Source of the DNA: an uncultured Atopobium sp.
Lineage (GTDB): Bacteria > Actinomycetota > Coriobacteriia > Coriobacteriales > Atopobiaceae
DNA length: 64,000 nt
Direction: 5' to 3'
Assembly (NCBI GenBank): GCA_938045565.1
Contig: CALIAZ010000002.1
Location: 124,001 to 188,000 of the forward strand
Below are positions 36,559 through 43,573 of this stretch, piece by piece. Every line of letters starts with the position of its first letter. Position 1 is the first letter of the stretch. The notes beneath the pieces were generated by a model, which did no database searches, was not told where the DNA came from, and saw nothing but the letters and a program-made list of their open reading frames with translations. A program made the translations under genes and the position numbers.

Positions 36559-36587
36559 AAATTACCATAAACTAACTTGTTTGTCAA
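36559..36587 (-). promoter_or_regulatory. Promoter of the TetR-exporter operon
   Basis: Minus-strand TTGACA (36587-36582), a 17-base spacer and TAATTT (36564-36559). The operator lies immediately downstream, covering the expected transcription start. Confidence 0.7.
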
Positions 36588-36887
36588 AAAATTTATGCGG
36601 TAATGGCAATTCGCCTAATGTTGCATAAAAAAGAACCCTGCCAGATAGAACAAGATTCTTGTAACGCGTAATACTTCTTAGTTTAATTTTAGGATGAACA
36701 TCGCTGTGAGCTTATTGATTTTGTACCACATACTAAATTTTCGCACCCTTTAGTATTAGATTCGTACCCTAAGCGGCGATGCAGTTAAAATGTATCAAAT
36801 TCTAAAAATTAAACCTTTTATATATGCAGGTCAGATGTGCACTTACTACTCCAAGTAATGTTCTTTCAATTATCTGCGTCTTTGTTG

Positions 36888-36947
36888 TTGCATAACAGCA
36901 AAGAAACGTGTAAAAAATACATTGCAATCAAGTACTCTTGAATGCAA
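36888..36947 (+). promoter_or_regulatory. Putative promoter and palindrome upstream of the ferredoxin gene
   Basis: The 400 bases between the TetR promoter and the ferredoxin gene hold no gene that I can see. Near the end TTGCAT (36888-36893) and TAAAAA (36911-36916) are 17 bases apart. Then comes TTGCAATCAAG-TACT-CTTGAATGCAA (36922-36947), an inverted repeat with one mismatch in 11. The arrangement suggests a regulated promoter, about 50-75 bases from the start codon. Confidence 0.4.
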
Positions 36948-36996
36948 GATAAGTATTACTCGAGTAAGGGGCTCGAGATACGGAGAGGAATGTATT

Positions 36997-37182
36997 ATGA
37001 AGGCAACAGTTAATGAGGATTGCATCGGTTGCGGTCTCTGCGAGAGCACTGCTCCTGAGGTATTCGAGATCGGCGACGACGGTCTTGCTCACGCTATTGA
37101 GGAAGAGGTTCCTGAGGCTGCAGAGGACGCAGCACAGGAGGCTTGCGATGGCTGCCCAGTCACCGCTATTGAGCTTGACTAG
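36997..37182 (+). CDS. Ferredoxin, single 4Fe-4S cluster
   Basis: A 61-residue acidic protein with one cluster motif: DCIGCGLC (Cys9, Cys12, Cys15) and a distant CP (Cys53), plus an extra Cys50. This is the short monocluster ferredoxin type found in anaerobic Gram-positive bacteria. The true start is the ATG at 36997; the frame is open further upstream but without family similarity. It likely serves as a low-potential electron carrier; no partner oxidoreductase is adjacent. Confidence 0.93.
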   Translation: MKATVNEDCIGCGLCESTAPEVFEIGDDGLAHAIEEEVPEAAEDAAQEACDGCPVTAIELD

Positions 37183-37212
37183 TTTTAGCTTAGCTTTTCT
37201 TTCTTAGTATGT

Positions 37213-37250
37213 AAGCCTGATGGGTTTCTCGCCTATCAGGCTTCTTTTTT
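37213..37250 (+). terminator. Ferredoxin terminator with the 12-mer in its hairpin
   Basis: Stem AAGCCTGATGGG/CCTATCAGGCTT (one G-T pair) with loop TTTCTCG, followed by CTTTTTT. The inner stem and loop form an exact copy of GGGTTTCTCGCC (37222-37233). Neisserial uptake sequences are also often found in terminators, although there as inverted pairs. Confidence 0.88.
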
Positions 37251-37290
37251 GGGTACAGTATCAGCATAAGCACAACTGATAGGAACGCAT

Positions 37291-37953
37291 ATGATTCTTG
37301 CATCACAATCCCCTAGGCGCCTTGAGCTTATGCAGTCTATGGGAATAGATCCACAGGTTATGCCTGCTGATATTGATGAAGCTCAAAAAGTTGACGAGAA
37401 ACCCCTTGCACTGGTAAAGCGCCTGGCTCAAGAAAAAGCCATTGCGGTGTGCTATAAGCTCATGGAGCAGCCTAACTTTGAGCAGCTCAACAATGAGATT
37501 GTGCTTGCCGCAGATACCATTGTCTGGACAGATGACGGCCAGGTTTTTGGCAAGCCTACAGACGCTGAAGATGCCAAACACATGCTTTCTAAGCTTTCTG
37601 GCCAGACTCACCATGTTTCTACAGGCGTCGCCTTACGTCGCTTTAAGGCTTTCAAGTCCCCTTCTCCTGACGGAGCACCATCCGTTGTTGCTGTAACGTT
37701 TGTAGAAACTACAGATGTTACGTTCTTTGAACTCTCCGAAGACGAGATTGCTGCCTATGTTGCCTCAGGAGAACCCATGGACAAAGCTGGAGCTTACGGC
37801 ATTCAGGGAAATGGTCGCTATCTAGTTCAGAGCATTCAGGGAGATTACGAGAATGTCGTGGGACTCCCTGTCTCTTTGCTTTCTCGTGAGTTGGTTAAAT
37901 TTACCGGCAATCATGACTATCTAGAACATGCTCTTGCGGGACGTAAGCACTAA
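37291..37953 (+). CDS. maf: Maf-family nucleotide pyrophosphatase
   Basis: A 220-residue protein with the Maf N-terminal motif ILASQSPRRLELMQSMG, the catalytic-site ADTIVW (aspartate about residue 75) and DKAGAYGIQG near 165. Maf proteins hydrolyse non-canonical or modified nucleoside triphosphates (dTTP/UTP type or m7GTP type) and were first linked to septum formation. ATG follows TAGGAACGCAT. It converges on the glycosyltransferase gene across a 540-base non-coding stretch. Confidence 0.93.
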   Translation: MILASQSPRRLELMQSMGIDPQVMPADIDEAQKVDEKPLALVKRLAQEKAIAVCYKLMEQPNFEQLNNEIVLAADTIVWTDDGQVFGKPTDAEDAKHMLSKLSGQTHHVSTGVALRRFKAFKSPSPDGAPSVVAVTFVETTDVTFFELSEDEIAAYVASGEPMDKAGAYGIQGNGRYLVQSIQGDYENVVGLPVSLLSRELVKFTGNHDYLEHALAGRKH

Positions 37954-37996
37954 AGACACTTCTACAGATAATAGAAAACCCTCGTATCACCATGGA

Positions 37997-38042
37997 TGAA
38001 CTGCCTCCCATTTCTTGGATACGAGAAATAGGAGGCAGTTCA
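37997..38042. repeat. Long hairpin, left copy
   Basis: TGAACTGCCTCCCATTTCT pairs with AGAAATAGGAGGCAGTTCA around the loop TGGATACG, with one mismatch. Its left arm is repeated exactly at 38413. No T run follows. Confidence 0.75.
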
Positions 38043-38043
38043 A

Positions 38044-38174
38044 AACACACCTAAGTCGGATAATCTGTCAAAAAGACGTATGCATTACGCTGAAAATACC
38101 TTAAACATGCAGAATATCTGACTTAGAAGTGTAATATGCCTGCAATTGAGCAGAATATCTGACTTAAGTGTGTT
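38044..38174 (+). repeat. Dispersed 130-bp non-coding repeat, copy 1
   Basis: Ends are imperfect inverted repeats, AACACACCTAAGTC... and ...GACTTAAGTGTGTT. Three related 15-16-base blocks occur: AAGTCGGATAATCTG (38053, inverted), then GCAGAATATCTGACTT at 38109 and again at 38150. A second copy lies on the opposite strand at 55887-56021 with the same blocks at the same spacing. Confidence 0.75.
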
Positions 38175-38412
38175 CCTTAGGTGCGGAATTTACCTATAGT
38201 TAAATCTTTTATATAACGCTATTCATTTTCTAGCATATTAGGTTAAGTTTATGCATAGAAATGTATATCAAGCGGTGCAACCGCCTAGCTGCCTGGCTAT
38301 CTTGATTAAGAACATGTCAATTCTTCAGCAGAACATAAGAAAGCTGCGCTATTTTGTGCGCCAGGCCTAAAAACCAGCGCTAACACGCTGCAGAATCATA
38401 ATCACCCGCATA

Positions 38413-38458
38413 TGAACTGCCTCCCATTTCTTTTGTCCAAGAAATGGGAGGCAGTTCA
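38413..38458. repeat. Long hairpin, right copy (20-bp perfect stem)
   Basis: TGAACTGCCTCCCATTTCTT (38413-38432) is fully complementary to 38439-38458 around the loop TTGTCC. It lies 38 bases beyond the stop of the glycosyltransferase gene. No T run is present on either side. Confidence 0.8.
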
Positions 38459-38495
38459 GGATGCGAGGGTTTTGCCTTTAGATTTGAAAGAACGT

Positions 38496-39530
38496 TTAGT
38501 TGAACTTAACAACTTTCTGAGCTACACGATAGCCACCAATAGTGACCGTCTTACCAATCTTGCCAGGAAGGTTTGTGGCGGTGCCTACAAGGCCATAGCG
38601 AGCCTTACGGTACATCTTCTTATCGTAAGCGCGAAGCTCATCCCAAAGCTCCTCCAGCTGATCCATGGCATCCTCGCGGTCGCTCATCTTAGAGAAAACA
38701 GAGCAGATTGCCATGATGATAGTGAAGTAGCTCATCATGTACGTCTGAAGACGTGGAGAAGAGATATCGTCGTAGATGTGATATGCGTGCATCATATTAC
38801 GAGCAACACGCCAGTAGTGATCAACGCGACTTGTTAAGACCCTCTCGTTAACTGATTGATCGTCTCGACCAATGAAATAACGATACAGGTCAACGTCAAC
38901 GTAGTAGATAGTCTTTACCTTAGGGAATGGAACGTAGGCATAGACGTTATCTACATAGAAAGTGTGTTCAGGCATCTGAATGTTTGCAGAGCGCAGAACC
39001 TCAACGCGGTACGTAATTGCATGCATCAAAAGGTACTGAGACAGCTTAAAGCGGCCAATCTCTTCCCAACCAATAATCTTGTTGGTAGGAACCGCGTCGC
39101 GATAATCTACAAAGTTCTGGGTATTATCCTCAACGTGCTCGTAAACGTAGTTGGAAAGAACCAGGTCAACAGGGTTATCGGAGGAAATAAAAGTACGAAG
39201 CTGCTGAAGGAAGGTCTTCAAAGCATCGCCATCTACCCAGTCATCTGAGTCAATGTTTTTGAAATACACGCCATCAGCATGAGAAACGGCCTTCATAACA
39301 GCAATGCCGTGGCCGCCGTTTTCTTGATGAACTGCTTTAATGATGTTTGGATAACGCTCCTGCCATGCATCAGCCTTAGCAGCAGTATCATCCTTTACAG
39401 AGCCATCATCAACAATAACAATCTGCACGTCATCGGCATAATCAGAGCCCTCAAGAATAGACTCAATACAGTAATCCATGTACTCCGAAGAGTTATAACA
39501 TGGAATACCAAAAGTGATTGTCTTTTTCAT
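38496..39530 (-). CDS. Family 2 glycosyltransferase
   Basis: A 344-residue GT-A-fold enzyme. The N-terminus ITFGIPCYNSSEYMDYCIES, the VIVDDGSVKDDT donor motif, QENGGHG and the metal-binding NIDSDDWVDGD (about 95-105) are typical. It has no obvious transmembrane segment. It is 9 nt downstream of the UDP-galactopyranose mutase gene, so it may transfer galactofuranose or another sugar to a surface glycan. Ribosome binding site GGGAG. Confidence 0.9.
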   Translation of the reverse strand: MKKTITFGIPCYNSSEYMDYCIESILEGSDYADDVQIVIVDDGSVKDDTAAKADAWQERYPNIIKAVHQENGGHGIAVMKAVSHADGVYFKNIDSDDWVDGDALKTFLQQLRTFISSDNPVDLVLSNYVYEHVEDNTQNFVDYRDAVPTNKIIGWEEIGRFKLSQYLLMHAITYRVEVLRSANIQMPEHTFYVDNVYAYVPFPKVKTIYYVDVDLYRYFIGRDDQSVNERVLTSRVDHYWRVARNMMHAYHIYDDISSPRLQTYMMSYFTIIMAICSVFSKMSDREDAMDQLEELWDELRAYDKKMYRKARYGLVGTATNLPGKIGKTVTIGGYRVAQKVVKFN

Positions 39531-39539
39531 GCAAGCTCC

Positions 39540-40742
39540 CTATGCCTGATGAGCAATAAGCTCGTCAGATAGTTCCAGTGCAGAAGCAACAACGCCATCC
39601 ATATCGTAATAACGATACTCAGCAAGACGACCAACTGCGTGGAAGTTCAGAATGCCAGAAGTGCGCTCCTTGTAAGAACGATACAGCTCCTGATTTTCTG
39701 GCTCGAGAATAGCGTAATAAGGGGTCTGGCCGCTCTCTGGAACATACGCATGTGAGTACTCACGCATGATGGTCGTTTTACCAGGAAGAACCTGACCAGT
39801 CATGTTCTTAAACTCAGTGATACGAGTAAAATCCTCGCTGGTGGTGTAATTAACGGTGCCAACAGGCTGGAACTGATCTTGATCAAGCGTCTCAAACTGC
39901 ATATCAAGCGTACGATAAGGCAGGGCGCCCTGATCAAGGTTAAAGAGCTCATCCAAAGGACCGGTATAGATTACCTCACCTACAAATGGTTTCTCGCAAA
40001 CGGCCACGTTAGAAGCGGTGAGCTTCATGATGTCACAGACATCAACATCTAGGAAGACGTCAATCAAATCATGGTCAAGCATATTCTCAAAGAGCTTGGT
40101 GTAGCCCTCTTTTGGCATGCCCTGATAGGTTGCACCTGGGAAGTAACGATCATCATCGCCGACAAAGATTGGAACGCGACCTGTGATGGACTTGTCAATC
40201 TGGTCTGGAGTCTTACCCCACTGCTTCATGGTGTAGTGCAGAAAAACGTTCTCGTAAACGTAGTCAGCAATCTCTTCCAGATCTGGATCGTTCTTCTCGC
40301 GAAGCTCCATAATAGGAACTTTGACGTTCTCGCCAAACGTAAGAACCAGCTTCTGATAGAGTTTCTCGCCACGCTCTTCTCCAAAGGCAAGCTTCAAAGA
40401 CTGGTGGTTAAAAGGAACAGGCATCAGCTGGCCGTTAATGTTGGCTAGAACTTTGTGCTGGTAGTCAGTCCACTCAGTAAAGCGCGAGAGGAACTGGTGA
40501 ACGCGGTCACTCATGGTGTGATAGATGTGTGGACCGTACTCGTGAACAAGAACGCCCGCGTCATCAAGGCGATCGTAAGCGTTACCGGCAATGTGGTTTC
40601 TGCGCTCAAAGATTGCTACCTTTGAGTTGCAGTTTTCTGCCATACGGCGAGCAACAACTGCGCCTGCATAGCCCGCTCCAACAACAATAACGTCGTAGTT
40701 GTCGGGGTTAAAACCGGCAGGAAGACCATGATTGATAGACAT
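39540..40742 (-). CDS. glf: UDP-galactopyranose mutase
   Basis: A 400-residue flavoenzyme that interconverts UDP-galactopyranose and UDP-galactofuranose. The FAD-binding motif is DVIVVGAGYAGAVVARRMAE (about 16-35). GNAYDRLDDAGVLVHEYGPHIYHT contains the family's HEYGPHIFHT-type signature, and TVNYTTSEDFTRITEFK and YYDMD are further family marks. The ATG at 40742 follows GGAGGTTTAC; an in-frame start 12 bases upstream would destroy that site. With the adjacent glycosyltransferase it implies a galactofuranose-containing surface polymer. Confidence 0.95.
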   Translation of the reverse strand: MSINHGLPAGFNPDNYDVIVVGAGYAGAVVARRMAENCNSKVAIFERRNHIAGNAYDRLDDAGVLVHEYGPHIYHTMSDRVHQFLSRFTEWTDYQHKVLANINGQLMPVPFNHQSLKLAFGEERGEKLYQKLVLTFGENVKVPIMELREKNDPDLEEIADYVYENVFLHYTMKQWGKTPDQIDKSITGRVPIFVGDDDRYFPGATYQGMPKEGYTKLFENMLDHDLIDVFLDVDVCDIMKLTASNVAVCEKPFVGEVIYTGPLDELFNLDQGALPYRTLDMQFETLDQDQFQPVGTVNYTTSEDFTRITEFKNMTGQVLPGKTTIMREYSHAYVPESGQTPYYAILEPENQELYRSYKERTSGILNFHAVGRLAEYRYYDMDGVVASALELSDELIAHQA

Positions 40743-40980
40743 GTAAACCTCCATGTGCGCCTAAATGCGCAGGATTTGTATGTGAAACTTCACTCATTTT
40801 AACACGTGGCCATAAAGTGAGTCATGCGGGGCGCAAAGCTCTGCCGTTAGGCGTAAAATGTTCAACTAGTGTGAAAATGTATTTCTTGGCTTTTTGTGTC
40901 TGGCTTTTGTACAAACAATAAGTTGAGAAGTGCAAAATTCAACGAGGCACAGATGTCAAAATATGATTGGAGCACGACAC

Positions 40981-41961
40981 ATGAGCAAGTTTCTTGACCG
41001 TATGAAAGAAACCGCTAAGTCCGACGTAAAGACTATTGTTCTTCCAGAGGGCGAAGACCAGCGTACCATTGATGCAGCAAAGAAGATTGTTGCAGAAGGT
41101 ATTGCAAAGGTCATTATTCTTGGCGATCCTGAGCAAATTGATGTTCCAGGTGCAACTGTAGTAGACCCTGCTACTGACGAGCGCCATGAGGCCTATGCTC
41201 AGAAGTTTGCTGAACTTCGTGCTCGCAAGGGCGTCACCATTGAGGAAGCTCGCAAGCAGATGAACGACGCTACCTATTTTGCAACCATGATGGTCAAGAT
41301 GGGCGACGCTGATGGTCTGGTTTCTGGCGCTTGCCACTCTACCGCAAACACCCTAAGGCCTGCACTGCAGATCATCAAGACTGCTCCTGGTACCAAGCTT
41401 GTTTCTGCATTCTTCATCATGAGTACCCCTACTGACTTTGGCGAGGATGGCACCCTGCTCTTTGCTGACTGCGGTCTCAACATTGACCCATCTGCAGAGG
41501 AACTCTCCGAGATTGCTCTTGCCTCCGCTGATTCTTGGCGCGCATTTATGAGCGATGAGCCTCGCGTTGCTATGCTCTCCTACTCCACCATGGGCTCTGC
41601 TGGTGGCGCAACTGCCGAGAAGGTCCAGGAGGCCACAAAGCTTGCTCACGAAAAGAACGCTGAGCTTGCACTCGACGGCGACCTTCAGCTTGACGCAGCT
41701 CTTGTTCCTGAGGTTGGTAAGCTCAAGGCTCCATTCTCTAAGGTTGCAGGAAATGCAAACATCCTGGTCTTCCCTAACCTTGAGGCTGGCAACATTGGCT
41801 ACAAGCTTGTTCAGCGCTTCAGTGGTGCTGAGGCATACGGTCCAATCCTTCAGGGCATTGCTCGTCCTGTTAACGATCTCTCCCGTGGTTGCTCCGCTGA
41901 CGATATTGTTGGTGTTGTTGCAATTACTGCTGTTCAGGCTCAGATGGCAAACAACAACTAG
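40981..41961 (+). CDS. pta: Phosphate acetyltransferase
   Basis: A 326-residue short-form Pta, converting acetyl-CoA and phosphate to acetyl phosphate. Conserved stretches are IVLPEGEDQRT near the N-terminus, DADGLVSGACHSTANTLRPALQII (about 105-125), MLSYSTMGSAGG and NILVFPNLEAGNIGYKLVQR. It lacks the N-terminal regulatory domains of the enterobacterial enzyme. The ATG at 40981 has GGAG eight bases upstream. Unusually, its partner ackA is 1.6 kb away on the opposite strand rather than in an operon. Confidence 0.95.
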   Translation: MSKFLDRMKETAKSDVKTIVLPEGEDQRTIDAAKKIVAEGIAKVIILGDPEQIDVPGATVVDPATDERHEAYAQKFAELRARKGVTIEEARKQMNDATYFATMMVKMGDADGLVSGACHSTANTLRPALQIIKTAPGTKLVSAFFIMSTPTDFGEDGTLLFADCGLNIDPSAEELSEIALASADSWRAFMSDEPRVAMLSYSTMGSAGGATAEKVQEATKLAHEKNAELALDGDLQLDAALVPEVGKLKAPFSKVAGNANILVFPNLEAGNIGYKLVQRFSGAEAYGPILQGIARPVNDLSRGCSADDIVGVVAITAVQAQMANNN

Positions 41962-41989
41962 TCTTTCTTTACATCTAACTTGGTATACT

Positions 41990-42022
41990 AAGCCAGTCTC
42001 AAAAGAGGCTGGCTTATTCTTT
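41990..42022 (+). terminator. pta terminator
   Basis: Eleven-base stem AAGCCAGTCTC/GAGGCTGGCTT with one G-T pair and loop AAAA, followed by ATTCTTT. A TATACT just upstream (41984) could be a -10 element for the next gene, but no convincing -35 was found. Confidence 0.75.
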
Positions 42023-42036
42023 AGCTGGAGGCATCT

Positions 42037-42978
42037 ATGTCTGAAATTATTTCTATTTCTAACGGCTCTCTTACCGCTTCAATTGACACCATGGGTGCAC
42101 AGCTCATGAGTTTGCAAAAAGGTGAGTCCGAATACCTCTGGCAGGGAGATTCCAACTGGTGGCCAAGACGTGCCCCTATCCTCTTCCCCATTGTTGGCGT
42201 ACTTAAAGACGGCAAGGCAGAGTCTGCAGAAGGCACCATTTCTCTTGTCCGTCATGGCCTTGCTCGCCTCAACCAGTTTGAGGTTGTCGAGCGGAGCACC
42301 TCTTCTGTAACGCTCCAGCTAAAAAGCACCGAAGAGACTCGTAAGGCGTACCCCTATGACTTTCAGCTTAGACTGATTTTCTCGGTAGATGGCGACACGC
42401 TGACACAAACATATGAGGTCACAAATACGGGAAACGTTGTGCTGCCATTCACTCTTGGCGCGCATCCTGCGTTCAACATTCCTGTACCCGGCGTTGAGGC
42501 AGCCTCTTTGGACCAGTATCAACTCTTGTTTACGCGCTCCTGGACCAGCTTTGGCCCTTCCATTACTGATGAGGGTCTATGTGACTACGCGACTCCACAA
42601 AGGCTTATTGTGGACTCTGATACGCTTCCTCTGTCTTGGGAACTTATTGATCGCGAGAAAACCATCACGCTTGAAGATGTTCCTGATAGACGCATTACAC
42701 TGACATCCAACGTTACTGCAAATAGCATTGAAAGTGATACTGAAGACGCAATCACAAATGATGTCAACGAAACTCATGGCATTCAGATGGATTTTGAAGG
42801 CTTTGATTATCTAGGTATTTGGAGTGCAGCTCCTGGTTGTCCTTTTGTTGCTCTTGAGCCATGGTGTGGCATTGCAGATACCATTGACACCGATGGTATC
42901 TTTGAGCACAAGCCAGGTATCATAAGTCTTGAACCTGAGCAAAGCATTGCTAAAACATTGAGCATTACGGTCTTCTAA
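42037..42978 (+). CDS. Aldose 1-epimerase family protein (LacX-like)
   Basis: A 313-residue protein of the galactose mutarotase-like fold. Marks are RRAPILFPIVGVLKDG, VRHGLARLNQFEV, LGAHPAFNIP with the catalytic-type histidine, and a late ALEPWCGIADT with a glutamate. It is closest in pattern to LacX/YihR-type proteins, whose exact sugar is often unknown. Ribosome binding site CTGGAGG. Its stop overlaps the start of the following GNAT gene (TAATG). Confidence 0.85.
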   Translation: MSEIISISNGSLTASIDTMGAQLMSLQKGESEYLWQGDSNWWPRRAPILFPIVGVLKDGKAESAEGTISLVRHGLARLNQFEVVERSTSSVTLQLKSTEETRKAYPYDFQLRLIFSVDGDTLTQTYEVTNTGNVVLPFTLGAHPAFNIPVPGVEAASLDQYQLLFTRSWTSFGPSITDEGLCDYATPQRLIVDSDTLPLSWELIDREKTITLEDVPDRRITLTSNVTANSIESDTEDAITNDVNETHGIQMDFEGFDYLGIWSAAPGCPFVALEPWCGIADTIDTDGIFEHKPGIISLEPEQSIAKTLSITVF

Positions 42979-43475
42979 TGCATATCAGAAAAGCACATGC
43001 TGAAGATTTCAGCGCCGTTGCAGATTTATATGACATTGGTCGTCAGACCATGTCTCAACATAACAATACCTTCCAATGGAACAAGAATTATCCGCTGTTA
43101 GAAGATGCTGTAGCGGATTTTGAAAGAAATGGTCTCTTTGTAGTTTGTGAGGACAATGGGTCGGAAGAGATTCTTGGCTGTTTCTCGCTCTTACCAGGTC
43201 CTGACGATGCATATACCAATATTACCGAGGGTGCCTGGATAAACAATCTAAATTATATGGTTATTCACCGAGTAGCTGTTAAATATACAGGTTGTGGAAT
43301 TGCTACCTTTATATTTAAATGGATTTGCAAGAACTACTCAAACGTTCGTGCAGATACTCACGAAGCAAATATTGCTATGACAAAAACACTGACAAAAGCT
43401 GGTTTTGTGTATTGCGGCAAAGTAATTGGGCACGACGCGACGCCTCGTAATGCATTTCATTATGTAGCCCTATAA
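42978..43475 (+). CDS. GNAT-family N-acetyltransferase
   Basis: A 165-residue acetyltransferase. RKAHAEDFSAVADLYDIGR at the N-terminus, LNYMVIHRVAVKYTGCGIATFIF (core strand and acetyl-CoA loop, with YTGCGIATF in place of the usual RGxGxG) and ADTHEANIAMTKTLTKAGF near residue 130 define the fold. It is translationally coupled to the mutarotase-like gene by TAATG. Substrate unknown. Confidence 0.85.
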   Translation: MHIRKAHAEDFSAVADLYDIGRQTMSQHNNTFQWNKNYPLLEDAVADFERNGLFVVCEDNGSEEILGCFSLLPGPDDAYTNITEGAWINNLNYMVIHRVAVKYTGCGIATFIFKWICKNYSNVRADTHEANIAMTKTLTKAGFVYCGKVIGHDATPRNAFHYVAL

Positions 43476-43516
43476 AATGCGTTATTCATACTAAAAAACT
43501 TGTAAGCATATCTTTA

Positions 43517-43544
43517 TAAAAAACTCCCGCATAAAGCGGGAGTT
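43517..43544 (-). terminator. ackA terminator
   Basis: Nine-base perfect stem AACTCCCGC/GCGGGAGTT with a five-base loop, followed on the minus strand by TTTTTATA. It sits 30 bases beyond the ackA stop and may also serve the converging GNAT gene. Confidence 0.85.
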
Positions 43545-43573
43545 GATAAAATTCTTCAGATTATAAGTAAAAC

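Larger units (their letters stand above)
37975..38473. repeat. Symmetric 499-bp non-coding element between maf and the glycosyltransferase gene
   Basis: The outer ends are AAAACCCTCG (37975-37984) and its exact complement CGAGGGTTTT (38464-38473). Just inside each end lies a long hairpin with nearly identical sequence, TGAACTGCCTCCCATTTCTT and its complement, at 37997-38042 and 38413-38458. Inside these is a second element with its own inverted ends (38044-38174). At 38267-38306 there is a possible three-way junction: ATCAAG/CTTGAT enclosing GCGGTgcaACCGC and TAGC...GCTA. No protein-coding frame is credible. It may be a MITE-like insertion or paired transcription-end structures for two convergent genes. 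Confidence 0.6.

Noticed and set aside
37975..38473. CRISPR array or IS element in the repeat-rich gap
   Set aside because: Repeats are inverted pairs, not regularly spaced direct repeats with unique spacers, and no transposase frame is present.
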